Assembly: GCA_018105865.1 (NCBI GenBank)
Contig: CM030840.1
Span: 13,922,294-13,986,293 of the forward strand
DNA from: Metaphire vulgaris
Lineage: Eukaryota > Annelida > Clitellata > Crassiclitellata > Megascolecidae
Direction: 5' to 3'
DNA length: 64,000 bases
Under the pieces are notes generated by a model that saw only the letters and a program-made list of their open reading frames with translations, did not search any database and was not told the origin of the DNA. Positions within the stretch are counted from its first letter, which is position 1. Each line of letters begins with the position of its first letter. Position numbers and translations under genes: made by a program. This document shows positions 50,643-62,635 of this stretch, one piece after another.

Positions 50643-51487
50643 GGCTTAAAGTGGTTCAGGATATTGCGGCGAGACAAGCAATTTTAAAGTGGTTCCTGTG
50701 TGAGAACCACTGTTGTACCCTTCCAATCTGAGGTTTATTTTGAAATCATTCATACTCATAGCCATGACTATCTTCCCATCAAATTCATTCTTTCTGTACA
50801 CAACTCTTGCACAAAAAAGGCGCTGTTTGTGTCTCCCAACCCGGTTCTTAAGCAGTTACATGCCGTGTCCTCTGGTTTCATCATACCGCTTCATTGTAAA
50901 ACCACATGATACCATGTAAATATCTATGAAGATCTATGTTAGGAGCAATACCACGCAAGAAAGCGCGTTTGTCTTGAGCGTTATAGCCATGACCCTGAAG
51001 ATTGCACAGACGTCTCTTTGCGCGTGAACTGCCTGCCAACAGCCTGTTATACTAAGCACGCCTGACTGAAACTGAATAGAAACTGAAATTATTTTTAAAA
51101 GGTAACTGAAACTGAAGCTGAAATTACTTTCAACACTGAAACTGAATAGAAACTAAAATTATTTCTAAAACCGAAATATCACTGGTGCTAAGAGGGTCTG
51201 AGTTTTGGAGACTAAGTAGAGATGTAAGAAGAAAACGAAAACTTCGGGCAGTAAAGAAGTGGCACAATTAATAGTGGGCACAATTGTTTGGGGCGGCAAT
51301 GATTGGGGCGGAATTGATGGGTCGGGAATGAAGAAGCGCAATTTATCTGGGCGGTAATGCATGGGAGCCCAATATTTGCATGTTAATGCCTGGCAGAAGA
51401 ATGTTCTGGCATGTAGCACTGGTCAATCGCTTTGTCGCTCAAATCCTGTCCGATCTGATCCCAACACAATGTTACCACTTCTTTCAG

Positions 51488-51612
51488 ATGATCCACGTCA
51501 CGAATATTTTGTTGTCGTTGGAGAGAATTCTACTGGTTATTCCGAACTTATTCGAGCTAAAGGGGACACATTGATCATCGTTTGGACTAAGACTACCTTC
51601 CGTTTTCTGTAG
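51488..51612 (+). CDS. Candidate terminal exon, unidentified gene (unit B)
   Basis: After a good acceptor (CTTCTTTCAG) an open frame of about 40 codons encodes DDPRHEYFVVVGENSTGY, then GDTLIIVWTKTTFRFL and a stop. The unit A counterpart at 12919 has a premature stop after GSGYSD. The alternating hydrophobic pattern looks like real protein, but I do not recognise a family. It may be the last exon of the gene starting at 49859. Confidence 0.3.
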
Positions 51613-51976
51613 CAAACTTTGCTTTAAGCGATTACGTGACGCATCATATGTTAATGTTGTAACGTGGCCAATTTCTGGTCTATCTGTTTGTTGCTGTTTT
51701 TATTCGTCATGTTTTAGAGCAATGTTATTTACCTTAGATTTTTCGAATTCTCAAGTAAATCGCCTCAACTTTCGTATTTTTATTTCCTTCATGCCTAAAA
51801 TAATAAGAAGTTCCATCGTTTCAAAATCGAGCAGGATTTATTGACACACCCTGTATGCTGGCAGTCGGATCTCCATTGAAGTTTCAAACGCCATAGTAAG
51901 CTAGTAACCTATATGTAAGGCTGAAAATGACACATTTTCAAACTAGGGCCTATATTTCCTTTTACTGCCTTGCTGC

Positions 51977-52200
51977 AGTGGCGGCTCCAGGATTTGGCAA
52001 GTGGGGATCCGTTGGGGTGGCAACTTCAAAGCACGAGGTCAACCATTTGTTGGTTGACAGGTATGTAATAATAAGTATATGGTCCCAACAGAGGAGCCAG
52101 TGGGCCACTGGGAGAACAGGCATTCAATAGGGCATGGGCGGATTTAAAGTTTAAGATTTGGCTAGGCTAACATGGGGGTTCTGGGGGGCTTCGCCTCCAG
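51977..52200. mobile_element. Short hAT-like element, CAGTGGCGGCTCCAGG family (unit B)
   Basis: Counterpart of 13412-13620 with the same start and body; the right end is unclear. Confidence 0.6.
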
Positions 52201-52214
52201 AAGCTGATGTCATT

Positions 52215-53790
52215 TTTATGATTAGGTGTCTAATATATATAAATGATATCGATGAAGGATTACTATCCAAAATTTCTAAGTTTGCCGATGATACAAAGAT
52301 ATGTAGAAATATAGACTCGGAGGATGATGCTCCAACTTTAAAGGAAGATCTAAGGAAATTGTCTCAGTAGTCTGTGGACTATCAGATGCTTTTCAATATC
52401 TATAAATGTTCTGCAATGCATGTTGGAAAATCTAATAATGGCAGTGAATATTCTTTATGGGAGGTTCTAACCACAACAGAAAAAGAAATAGACGGGGGTA
52501 ATCATCAATAAAAGTATGAATCCATCTCACCAAAGCATGGAGGCAGCAAAACTGGAAATCAAATGTTGGGAATGATGAAAAGGACAATAGTGAGTCAAGA
52601 CAAAGATATAATCATAGATGTAAAAAACAAATTTTAAAATAAAAAACATGAAAAAACATGTTTTTTATAAAAAAAATAAAAAAAACATTAAAAACATTGA
52701 CTTAAAAAAACATTGGCCTCGTTTACAGACCTTTATTGACCGTCCATCCATGCATTACATTCAACACATATTAATGAAGTAATTCAATTGAACGATCCAG
52801 AACTCAGTCAGTCGTTGCACAAATGAAATATGATTTTTAAAAGTATCCAATACTACTGTATTGTGAGGTGTAGAACACTTGAACATCTAGAAGCCCTGAT
52901 AGGCGTTATAGAACCTTTGACCCTCGGACCTCGAGAACATTCTCACGAGGGACTTAACGAAAGCTGAAACACCTTTGACCCACGAAGTGACCGGGTCAGA
53001 GATGGCTTCTATTAGATGACCACCCCAACATTCCGAACGATAACCCTGACCCTTCCTCAGTGCAGCCGATGACACCTGCTGTCGAACACTAATTATTTCC
53101 GAATGAAGAATTCCTTGGATTCTGCGAACGAAGAAATAGTCGGTGTTGGAGTTGCCGGGAGAAGGGAGGGGGGTTGAAATCTTACCCCAGCTCAAATTCC
53201 ACAACTCCAACATTGGAAATAGTGGAGTTCTCCAGCGAACCAAATCCAAGCAGAATAATTAAAACGCATCCCTTCAGAAATTGATATGCAGGCAATAAGA
53301 TACAGAAAATAAAAGCATAAGGAACTTAAAAACATTTAAAAAACATGTTTTTTAAAAAAAATAAAAACATAAAAACGGTTTTTACATCTATGGATATAAT
53401 CATAAAACTTTATGTCATTGGTAAAGCCTCATCCAGAATATTGTGTTCAGGCATGAAATCCATTCTTGAAAAAAGATATAGATCTTTTAGAAAAAGTGCA
53501 CAGACGAGCAACGAAGATGGTCAATGGGTGCCATAAATTAAGCTACGAAAATGACTTCAATATTGTGGACTGACAACATTAGAAAGGAGAAGAGAGAGGG
53601 GGATTTGATAGAAACATACAAAATAATGACTGGGAAAGTAGATGTGCCTTACGATCGATTCTTTACATTGGCACACAGATGTCCAAGCACAAGAAGCCAT
53701 AAATGCTAACTGTTTAAGCAGAGGGTTGGTCCAAGAAAGTACAAAAAATTCAGTGCAAGGGTTGTGGACAAATGGGACATGTAAAGGGTA
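52215..53790 (+). pseudogene. CR1-like LINE reverse transcriptase, decayed (unit B)
   Basis: Counterpart of 13640-14395, with FADDTKICRNIDSEDDAPTL and KVDVPYDRFFTLAHRC. It is split by a 780-bp hAT-like insertion at 52613-53392. The downstream text reads GPRKYKKFSARVVDKWD, extending further than copy A. Confidence 0.8.
52613..53392. mobile_element. hAT-like element, 780 bp, unit B only
   Basis: Ends CATAGATGTAAAAAAC and inverse CATAGATGTAAAAACC, with perfect 8-bp duplication GATATAAT (52605-52612, 53393-53400). Unit A has the single site GGTATAAT at 14031-14038. Subterminal AAAAACATGTTTTTTA blocks occur at both ends. It holds a 120-codon minus-strand frame (52887-53249) of unknown origin. Confidence 0.93.
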
Positions 53791-53799
53791 TAGGATGGA

Positions 53800-54400
53800 T
53801 TTACCGATCCTGCCTTAGACATTATAATCGATGCACATAGGTTAGCTATATTAAGATGAGTTGTGAGTTAGATTAACTGAGAAATAATGTAGAGCAACTC
53901 AACGGTGGTATTTCAGATATTATATATTAAAAATGTCATCTGCCTTCCTTCAAACAACATGTTTACTAGATAAACAAGTTCTCAGCAATATAACAGTTAA
54001 TTAAGTCACTAATAATTATATCATTAGTCTACCTAGAGGCTGTCAATTAACAAGAAAACTTATCATTTCCCTCCCCGACTTTATGATCCAATGATTCGTT
54101 TTCCAGCGTTCGTTCTCGTCTTTCGATGTTGACCATAAAGAATTCCTTGAGTAACTACGAACGAATTTCTTCTCGCTTCCATGAATTTATGCACAGATGC
54201 CCACGTCGTCTGCGTTGCAGTTGAATGATTCCAGCAATCATTCTCTGCTTCCTGAAGCCAAACAAGAATTCCTCGATATTTGAATAGTTTTAAGTCCCAA
54301 TTGTGTTGTCTCGAAAGATAGTTCATTGACTTCTCGAATATCCATATTTACAATATTCTCATTACTGAAAGTTTTATCGATTTCTATGACAGACGTGTCA
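53800..54400. other. Intergenic DNA, nothing recognised
   Basis: No coding block, terminal repeats or tandem array supported. Confidence 0.4.
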
Positions 54401-54404
54401 TGAT

Positions 54405-54760
54405 CATCGTTATTATTATTATTATTCGACGATTTGTGAAGCGCCGTAACATGGCCATCGGCCAAAACCAAAAGCGCTGTACAGTCAAACAGTCAACTAT
54501 ACGATATGGTGAACAAATGCGTTTTCAGCTCTTTAGCAAACGTTTCAGGTGAAGTAATCCCGACCAGCGCATCAGGGAGCGCGTTCCACAGACGTGGGTT
54601 ACCGCGGGTCATAGAACGCTCGCCAAACTTCGGAGTCCTGGCCGGAGGAGGAACGTACAGCCGGTGGCGGCTGCTAGATCTCAGCTGGAAACGGCACCCA
54701 GTCGTCGTTTGTCGTCGTACTAGGCATGCCAAGTAATCGGGACAGGCGTTAACGCCACGA
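54405..54760 (-). pseudogene. LINE C-terminal fragment and 3' tail
   Basis: Minus strand reads RLYVPPPARTPKFGERSMTR, GNPRLWNALPDALVGITS and FAKELKTHLF, then a tail AGCGCTTT...GGCGCTTCACAAATCG and an (ATA)n end. Typical CR1/L2-like C-terminus. Confidence 0.8.
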
Positions 54761-55028
54761 ATCCTGTTTCTTCGTTAGCGAATCGCAACGAGAGGCCCCC
54801 ATCCACCCTCTGTCTCCTCTAAAAACCTCTTTTCCTTCCTGGAACCCCAACGTGTATATCTATTTTTTCTTTAGCGCCCTCTAGCTGTCAATCGAAGTCG
54901 CAGTAACGTTCCAATTGGTTGATGACAGGCTCCCAAGTCCTCCCACATCTACTATTGTTCATAGCGACCAGCCTCGGCCAGCCTCAATTAATATAAACAC
55001 TTTTATATGAACATGTACGATTTTAGAA

Positions 55029-55303
55029 CAGGGACGTCATTTGGGGGGCAGAGGGGGCATTTGCCCCCCCCCCTAATTTTGAGGGGAAAAAATTTTTTTG
55101 CCAATGTTTGTGTGTTATTTAGATTTTACACGCCCTAAAGAAGGAGTGCTTGATGATGTCGAGTAATTTGAAGTAACCACTTTAACTAACCGTGAAAATT
55201 GGCTGACAAGCAAAAAAAGGTCGTCAGCTTTTTCGCAAATTTGTAACTTGTCAGGTCGAAAGTGTTTTGCCCCCCCCTGAAAAACAGTGAAATGACGTCT
55301 CTG
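55029..55303. mobile_element. Short hAT-like element (TIR CAGGGACGTCATTT)
   Basis: Inverted ends CAGGGACGTCATTT and CAGAGACGTCATTT, perfect 8-bp duplication TTTTAGAA (55021-55028, 55304-55311). Same family as 18485-18781 in the opposite orientation. Motif GACAAGCAAAAAAGGTCGTC at 55205. Confidence 0.93.
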
Positions 55304-55335
55304 TTTTAGAATATACTGAGACCATCACAGAACAG

Positions 55336-55495
55336 TTTGGACGAGGTGGGAGTAACAGTTGAAACAGTAAACGGATTCAAGGCTATCTCGATAAACTAGG
55401 TTATTGAATGTAGATGGATATACATCAGTGGTTTTCACACAGGCTTACTTAGCCTCCTAAACCACTTAAAATCAAATTATTATTACACTGAGAGT
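55336..55495 (+). repeat. LINE 3' UTR with terminal hairpin
   Basis: CAGTTGAAACAGTAAACGG leads to AGTGGTTTTCACACAGGCTT, ACTTAGCCTCCTAAACCACT and an ATTATTA tail. Outer arms AGTGGTTT/AAACCACT and inner arms AGGCT/AGCCT. Best copy of the hairpin in the window. Confidence 0.75.
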
Positions 55496-56092
55496 TATGT
55501 CAAAACACAGTATGATCAAAGTATGCGCATGTCCGACAGATTAAACAAGTTTTGTGATTGACAAAAACAAAATATTTAAAATAGAAGTCGAGTATCAATA
55601 TACTGTTATTTGCTAATAAATCATGTGGATAACAAAATTGACACATGTTGACCCATATTGACTTAGCATGGTAAAATTACAGCCCATAAACTAACAATAT
55701 AAAGGCAACTCCGACTTCTACTCAGCTCACGGTTTTGAACGAACTAAGTAGCGACGGTACATTAGTTCAGTTTGACCTCGTCTTATTCAGGAAGCTAATT
55801 TATGCTTTAATATTAACGTTAATAATTTTAACGTATAATCTCCTTTATACGTATAAGATGTTGCTTTGACGTATGATGTTAATGTCGTCTTTAGAATAGT
55901 CCCTTTACGAGTTGACGTTCCTTAGGATTAATGTTGTTTGAGATGATATTGTAGTTGTTGTTGAGGATCGCCCTAGCGCTTCATTGAAATTAACACGAGT
56001 TCCTTTTTACGGCCAGTAGAAGACACTCTTCGAGCCTTTTCGACTGCTCGCCACCCGCGCTAAACATAGACTCTCCTCGCCGTCAAAAACCC

Positions 56093-56210
56093 GACTGCCA
56101 TCTAGCGGTCAAAAGCTCTACTCCCCTCTAACGGTCAAAAACTCTACCGCCCTCTAACGGTCAAAACTCTACCGCCCTCTAACGGTCAAAACTCTACCGC
56201 CCCCTGCCGG
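56093..56210. repeat. Minisatellite, CTCTAACGGTCAAAACTCTA unit
   Basis: About four units of 26-28 bp with CTAACGGTCAAAACTCTACC and GCCC. Upstream of the (ACT)n cluster. Confidence 0.9.
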
Positions 56211-56364
56211 CGCCCTCTCCCCTCCCTTCCTCTGACCGTCCGAGCAGGGACTTCTGTATATTAGCTACTGGACACCAAGCAGAAATGAGAGGCGGACAGT
56301 TGAAGGCCACCAACAGTAATACAAATGCAAAGAAGTGGCACTCACAAGCAGCTATTGCAACTAC

Positions 56365-56373
56365 TAAAGCAAA

Positions 56374-56466
<93 letters not shown>

Positions 56467-56767
56467 CCCACAACATTTGTGTTATTTGATAGATTCCTTC
56501 CATTTTCCCTAGCATGTATTAGGGGTCCCTGAATAATGAAGGAAACTGCCAGTTAAATTATTTTTCTCCTTTTTGAAACTTTCAATATCCTACCCCCTCA
56601 AAAATTGCATGAACCTCGCGGGTGGCCTGATGGCAAGTGGGGTGTTCAAAACCCCCAAACCTCCCCCCGTGGCCTCGCCACTGGCTATAGTCCGACCCTT
56701 GACTCTCTTCTTTAACTCATTGCAGCAACACCATTAAATCGCCTTGGCTTCTGATCATAGCATTGTT

Positions 56768-56847
<80 letters not shown>

Positions 56848-56957
56848 GATGCTGCTGCTGCTGCTACTCCAGTGGCGGTTCCAGGATTTGACAATTGGGG
56901 AGGCATTGGGGGTGGCAACTTAAAACATCAGGGCAACTATTTCTCACAACACTACCA

Positions 56958-57033
<76 letters not shown>

Positions 57034-57569
57034 GGGACGTCATTTGGGGGGGCAGACTTTTTCAAGACATGACAAAGTTTTTGCTTGTCACAAGTCACAT
57101 TTTTTTTAGTTTTGATAAGGTTTTTGGGCCTTTTTTGTCTGTCAGACTTTTGTATGGGATGACTTCCTTTCACACTTATTTGGCAAAGTCCCCCAAATTT
57201 TGCCGACACCCCTAAATTCACAATCCTTGAAATAACCTTGAAATGGCGGCTCCAAGACTTGGCAAGTGGGAGTGAGGGACGTTAGAGTGGAAACTTATAA
57301 ACATGGGGGCCAACTATTTGTTGCTAGGTATGTAGTAATAAGTATAGGGTCCCAACAGGGGGCCAGGCATTCAACATGGGGGCACGGGCCCCCGGGCCCC
57401 ATGTGGAACAGCCACAGCCCACAACTATTACAGCTACTACTGATACTACTACCCCACACCTTTATAATTACTACTACTACTCCACTACGATAACTACTAT
57501 TACTAACACATTCCAATTACTACTATTAGTACTAATACCCCACACCTATTATAACTACTATTACTACTA

Positions 57570-57633
<64 letters not shown>

Positions 57634-58000
57634 GATACTAACCCACTATTTTAACTACCACTGCTGCCCCATTGAGCCCCAATATTGTGACTACTCTTCC
57701 ACTACTGCTGCAACTACTACCGGTACTATCCCATCATTATTACAACCACTACTAATACTGCTACCATTACAACTACTGCTACTAGACCCACTATTATTAT
57801 AACCACTACTACTACAGTCACCGCTACTGCTTCCTGCAACTACTGCTACTGCTACTACTACTACTACTACTACTACTACTAGTAGTAGTAGTAGTAGTAA
57901 AAAATAGTAGTAGTATAGTAGTAGTAGTAGTAGTAGTGATACTAAACAAACTACTACTACTACCACCGCCGCCACCACTACTAAAACCACTGTGATTACT
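56365..58000. repeat. Cluster of (ACT)n tracts with short-element pieces
   Basis: (ACT)n tracts at 56365-56465, 56769-56847, 56945-57031, 57560-57632 and an (ACT)n(AGT)n switch near 57850-57900. Between them are pieces of short elements: CAGTGGCGGTTCCAGG at 56870, CAGGGACGTCATTTGG at 57033 and ATGGCGGCTCCAAG at 57242. Confidence 0.85.
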
Positions 58001-58029
58001 ACAGATGAGCATTGAGAAATACTGATGGA

Positions 58030-58700
58030 ACAGCATCTGATTTAAAGTAGGCCTATATCCTCAATAGTTTGTCAATGTTGTATGTCTTCATTCATTGTTT
58101 GCTTGTTGCTGTCCATTCGTCTAGTAAGAATATCGATTGGATAGAAAGGCAGTTGACATATTCCCAAAGGCGTTTCGAATGAAATCTTGACGAGGATTCG
58201 AATCATTCGATCTAATCCACTGATCATAGTTTGTCATCTCCTAACGTATAGCAACGAAATGCTATTGTTGGATCTGTGAATGAATTTGAGTATCAGCCGT
58301 ATGTTGAACATCTGTAGATCCATTGCAGAACAAGTAATCCAAAATGTGCAAGAATCACTCGAAAACTATGCGCAGCTATACTCCAGACTATACACTAACA
58401 ATTACACTACTACAACCAGTTAATACTATTAACGCAGAGTCACGAGAAATCAGTTATAACTTATACATAAGAGAATCGTTGACTGATATTCAGGACACAA
58501 CAGACTAGAATGAGACTAGAGAGTGAGTCAACTGGCTGACCAGGCTGATGCCCAGTGACTGAGAGCATTGTCATTAGGCAGTTAGCAGCAGGCAGCTGGG
58601 CGGCCGGACACTGAACAGATAGGGACAGATGTGGGGTTGACTTGATAAGCCAGGTTCCATTGCAACGCATTGGCCTACACTTGTCCGCCTGCAAGAAAAC
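58030..58700. other. Intergenic DNA, nothing recognised
   Basis: No coding block or repeat ends found here. Not clearly matched in unit A. Confidence 0.4.
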
Positions 58701-58714
58701 TCTGGACTGAGTCT

Positions 58715-58960
58715 CTGGTACAGGTATTTAGGAGTGCTTGGTCCGAGTGTCTTCCTCTGGGGCCTTTCTTTATTAATACCAGATTCTGACATACATCAAT
58801 GCAGTGTTTAAGTTACCGTGACAACGTCGGAGGCGACAGCAACTCTTCGTCCTTAATTAACCCTCTGGGGTATTGCCGATAAAACCTTCTCTGGAGCCTG
58901 TTTCGCCTTCGATGTTCGCCGCCCCCACCTGTTGATCCCATTAATGTCAGGTCTGCCCTT
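58715..58960 (+). repeat. Dispersed repeat, partial third copy
   Basis: Shares GGTCCGAGTGTCTTCCTC and CGGAGGCGACAGCAACTC with the copies at 18940 and 24305. It runs into an (AGT/AGC)n tract. Confidence 0.4.
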
Positions 58961-58964
58961 TAGT

Positions 58965-58968
58965 AGTG

Positions 58969-59002
<34 letters not shown>

Positions 59003-59102
59003 CAGTAGCAGCAGTAGTAGCAGTGGTAGTAGTAGTAGTAGTAGCAGTAGTAGCAGCAGTAGCAGTAGTAGTAGTAGCAGCAGCAGTAGTAGTAGCAGTA
59101 GC

Positions 59103-59149
<47 letters not shown>

Positions 59150-59168
59150 CAGCAGCAGTAGTAGCAGA
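58965..59168. repeat. (AGT)n/(AGC)n microsatellite
   Basis: About 68 units of AGT with scattered AGC. Poly-Ser and poly-Val readings are artefacts. Confidence 0.95.
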
Positions 59169-59187
59169 CCTCCTCCTTATATAATAA

Positions 59188-59250
59188 ACATAATGGCGTG
59201 ATTTCAAGTGGTTTGGGAAGCATTAGCCCTGCGTGAAAACCACTATAATA
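59188..59250 (-). repeat. LINE 3' hairpin, minus strand (unit C)
   Basis: Arms AAGTGGTTTGGG and GAAAACCAC around GAAGCATTAGCCC. Same site as 19425-19545. Confidence 0.6.
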
Positions 59251-59269
59251 ACCCTCAGTATGTTAGAAC

Positions 59270-59743
59270 CCAGGTATCCTAGATAAATTTTGAATCGTTT
59301 TCTGCGACAGTTCCGTCTGATTTTGAACATCTGCGAGCGTATCCTATTTAGATGTACAGTACTAAGCTACAGAGTAACGTTCATGGCAAATTATTATTGA
59401 AATCGGAGAACAACATGTATACTGACGCTAAGTAGTAGCGACGCCTGTAGCAATAGGGCCTACATCAACAGCCAATTGTTGAAGTGGGCAACAATCACGC
59501 TCGATGTTATTTATTACTATGAGCTTTAATTAATTATTTGTGTTGGGCTTTGCAGCAAATACACTGTGGGACTGTCTCGAATCCTATTGGTTGCGTGTTA
59601 CTTCCTTTATATCACCAGTAGAATCGTTTTCTCTATGTTTCGGATGTAGCCGATGACATTTGTGAAAATCGTCGAAAAAATTATTTAGAGCATGTGGACG
59701 TGATTATGTATTTGGTCCGTGATTCATTATAATTTGTTAAACA
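59270..59743 (+). promoter_or_regulatory. Conserved DNA upstream of receptor C start
   Basis: Counterpart of 19550-20024. It holds the same general sequence but no TATA-like match. Probable promoter and 5' UTR by position only. Confidence 0.3.
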
Positions 59744-59873
59744 ATGAATCGAAATATGCAGCGTGAAACGTGGTTCTATGTTCCAACGTATCATTTTAAC
59801 CTCCTGAGGATATTCCACTTGAGCGTTTTATCAATAAGTTTACTGTCTCTACCTTTTGCGACAAATAGCAACG
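59744..59873 (+). CDS. ADGRL-like: Receptor C exon 1: start and signal peptide
   Basis: ATG at 59744, 43 codons, donor GTAAGA in phase 1. It encodes MNRNMQRETWFYVPTYHF and a hydrophobic stretch HLSVLSISLLSLPFATN. Residues WFYVPTYH are identical to copy B. Confidence 0.8.
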
Positions 59874-60700
59874 GTAAGAATTTTTCGACTACAACTTTAC
59901 ATATTATTAGTACATCTCGTTATGCCTGTTTCACGTTAGACACTGGCCAGCGTTTGCACTCCCTATTATATTTTTGCATCATTGGTCACAGAGCAATTGC
60001 ATGTGAGTAAACTGAATAAAGATAAGTAGGACCTAACGCTTTTGTAAAATTTGATGGATCCCTATAGTTCATAATAGTGGGAATGCACGCTGACGGAACA
60101 GGTTCAACTCCTCTGGGTCAAATCAGCCGTACTCACTAGAGGGCGGTTATAGCATCAAATTGAGAAGAGGCATTCGCTGCGAAGTAAAGCGCAGGTCTAT
60201 ATGTGTGGCTGGCAACTAACTCTAGGGCAGTGGTTCTCAACACTCTTTGCCTCGCCGACCACTTTTGAAGTTCAAAAATTTCTAGCGGACCATCTGATGA
60301 TAAATTGAGCAGTCTTCTGCTCCTAAAAAGCTGTGATGACCTTTTGTTCTTTTTTGCTTGTCAGACTTTTAATGTCGAAAATGCACAAAATGCACATAGA
60401 AGGTGCTGATGACCTTTCTGTGCTGATGACCTCGTTTTGCTCGTCGCACTTTTCAAATTTTTCACATAGAAAATATATATGTCTATTTTTTACTTACGTT
60501 TTATCAGCCTACGCCGCGGACCATCAGTCCCTCTCTCGCTGACCACTTGTGGCCCGCCGACCGCGGATTGAGAACTACTGCTCTAGGTTAATGGTGTAAG
60601 TCACTGGTGTCGCCCTAGACCTCGTTGACCGGAGAATAGTACCGACTACAACGCTCGAATACGGGCATGAAAAAAACTTCACTACAATGTCTATACTTAG

Positions 60701-60741
<41 letters not shown>

Positions 60742-62635
60742 ATGGTTGTTAATTCGCATTAAGTCATTCACAAGTGAAGAATCATAAGTGCGGGATGAGT
60801 CACGTGACCTAAAAACAGTGTAGGCCAAACTGCAGAGTGCAGTTTTCAGTCGGCGTTTAAAAACAATCAACGAAACAGTTAAGTACGAAGTGACAGATTT
60901 CGGTAGATTGTTCCAAACAGACGGAGCAGCGATTGCGAAGGAACGATCGGCGAGAGAAAGGCGAGTGCGCCGCTTTATCAGCTAATTAGCACCACGTGAT
61001 CTCAGTAGGCGAGAGTCGAGAGACGGTCCCTGCAACTGAATGACGTCTGTCAAGTAGCTGGACTGTTGTGTTGTGGCTGATGTTGTGACTTTTAAACACT
61101 TAAATAGGCCTACGCGTCCGTCAATAGACGATGGGTGTCTGGCTTCTCCTTTCTCTCTCTCGGGTTTGACCCCGGCTAAGGCAGGGTTTTCTAAACGTTG
61201 ATGATATTACTGTCGTACTGTGCTGCTTTAAACATTTTCCCTACCCGGTGAACTTTACCACTATTTTGCAGACGCGTTCCATTGTCATTTATTTTTTTTC
61301 ATTGTCATTTATTTTGTTTACTGCGATGATTTTTCGTTAGGGCATCCTTTCAAAATTGAGCACAGAGTTCCACAATAAAGTGCATTTTCTCGATAAATCT
61401 ATTGATATGATTCTCTCCTAATGCGTCAAGTGTAATTTTTGGCGTCGTTAAGAAGGTCTTCAATAAATTTTGGGGAAACAATCATCGATATGATGACATC
61501 GATTATAGTGATACAGCTAACCAGTGGCGTCAATCTGTAGTAAAAGTTGTGAGGGTCCACCTGTTGTTGTGTCCAACCCTAACCCTTTTATTATTTTTAT
61601 TAACCTTCTTATTATTTATTAATGTCCCAAAGCAGGGCATGTTTTAAGAAAAATGTATCAGTGCACAAAAAATTTCCAACGAAATCTTGACAAGCAAAAT
61701 AGAATTACAAGAATAGAAGAGATGGTACAAAATAGATTTATTCAGATTTCTGCGAGGGTCCAATGCATTTGGACCCTCACAACCAATTTTTTTTGAGTGT
61801 TCGGACTCCATGACCCTCACGGGATTGACGCCTATGAAGCTAACTGCAGAAGCATAGCTAGGGGTCAGGAGAGTACATTTGTATCCGGGCGCCGAGGTGG
61901 AGGCGCCAAAATCTGGGTTTTAGTGGGGCGCAAAAATGGGGTTTATGTTCGGAAAAAGTAGAGAAGCATCAATATACTGTAGTTGTGATGATCTTATTTG
62001 TCCTTTGAACTTACGATCAATAGTGATAAACTTACGACCCTTTCTTCTTCTTTTGTGTTTGTTTGTCAGAGATTTTGGTCTCTGAGATTTTTTTGGAAGT
62101 TCAGGGGGCTCCATCAGTATCTTTTGTCCCCGGACGCCGGACACTCTAGGTACGCCCCTGGCTAACTGTATTGAGCGTAAAAAGCTATTAGTGCATGATA
62201 AACGTGGTAGCCCTACCATTCGCCTGGCATATATCCTGCATATTTTTCTTCGTTTATGCATTATTTACTGTATTCAGGCTCACATCAATTATAATGATGC
62301 ACTCTCTGTCAGAATGACTTTAAATTCTTTTCAATTTCCAAATATTCTTGAAATAATAAGACTGATGCTGTGTTCTACCCATAAATAGTTTCAATAGTAC
62401 TATTGCTTAACAGTCCCGTTTTCTTACTATTTATAGAAAAGAACGAAAGTAAGACTAAATTCGTCTGCCAATCGAGTGCTTTTTCGATTTCATGTAACGG
62501 CGGCGCTATTAACATTGTTGAAGCAATTTATGGACGCCTCGATAACGTTACTTGCGTCAAAGGACAAGACGAAGTTCAACCACACTGGAACACTAACTGT
62601 AGCTCGCCTAATGCAACAAGAATTATGAAGGAGCA
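59744..62635 (+). CDS. ADGRL-like: Receptor C: CIRL-like adhesion GPCR, 5' part
   Basis: Exon 1 (59744-59873) and exon 2 (62437-62635) match those of receptor B in length (130 and 199 bp), phase and sequence. Further exons would lie beyond 64000. The second lectin exon would be expected near 63.15 kb by comparison with B, but there a short transposon (63092-63466) and a decayed transposon gene occur, so either the intron is longer or that exon is lost. Several copy-specific transposons sit in intron 1. Confidence 0.8.
60228..60580. mobile_element. Short hAT element (TIR CAGTGGTTCTCAA)
   Basis: Ends CAGTGGTTCTCAACACTC and inverse CAGTAGTTCTCAATCC, the classic Charlie-type end. Duplication CTCTAGGG/CTCTAGGT. 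Unit B has the empty site CTGTAGAT at 20453-20460. Internal motifs at 60337-60364 and 60405-60447. Confidence 0.9.
60696..61060 (-). pseudogene. LINE C-terminal fragment
   Basis: Minus strand reads RTRLSLADRSFAIAAPSVWN, NLPKSVTSYLTVSL and FKRRLKTALCSLAYT, the C-terminus of a CR1/L2-like element, with an (ATT)n tail at 60698-60739. Absent at the corresponding place in unit B. Confidence 0.85.
61522..61836. mobile_element. Short hAT-like element (TIR CAGTGGCGTCAATC)
   Basis: Ends CAGTGGCGTCAATC and inverse CATAGGCGTCAATC, duplication CAGCTAAC/AAGCTAAC. Motif TGACAAGCAAAATAG at 61688. Not found in unit B. Confidence 0.85.
61847..62160. mobile_element. Short hAT-like element (TIR CAGGGGCGTACCTAG)
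   Basis: Left end CAGAAGCATAGCTAGGGG, right end inverse CAGGGGCGTACCTAGAG, perfect 8-bp duplication GCTAACTG (61839-61846, 62161-62168). It landed in the duplication of the neighbour at 61522-61836. A degenerate GTGTTTGTTTGTCAG motif lies near 62057. Confidence 0.88.
62437..62635 (+). CDS. ADGRL-like: Receptor C exon 2: RBL lectin domain, first part
   Basis: Acceptor TTATAG, donor GTAAGT, 199 bp. It encodes CQSSAFSISCNGGAINIVEA, IYGRLDNVTC and WNTNCSSPNATRIMKEQ. The NTNCSSPNA block matches canonical latrophilin lectins better than copy B. Residue differences from B cluster in loops, so the two receptors may bind different ligands. Confidence 0.88.
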
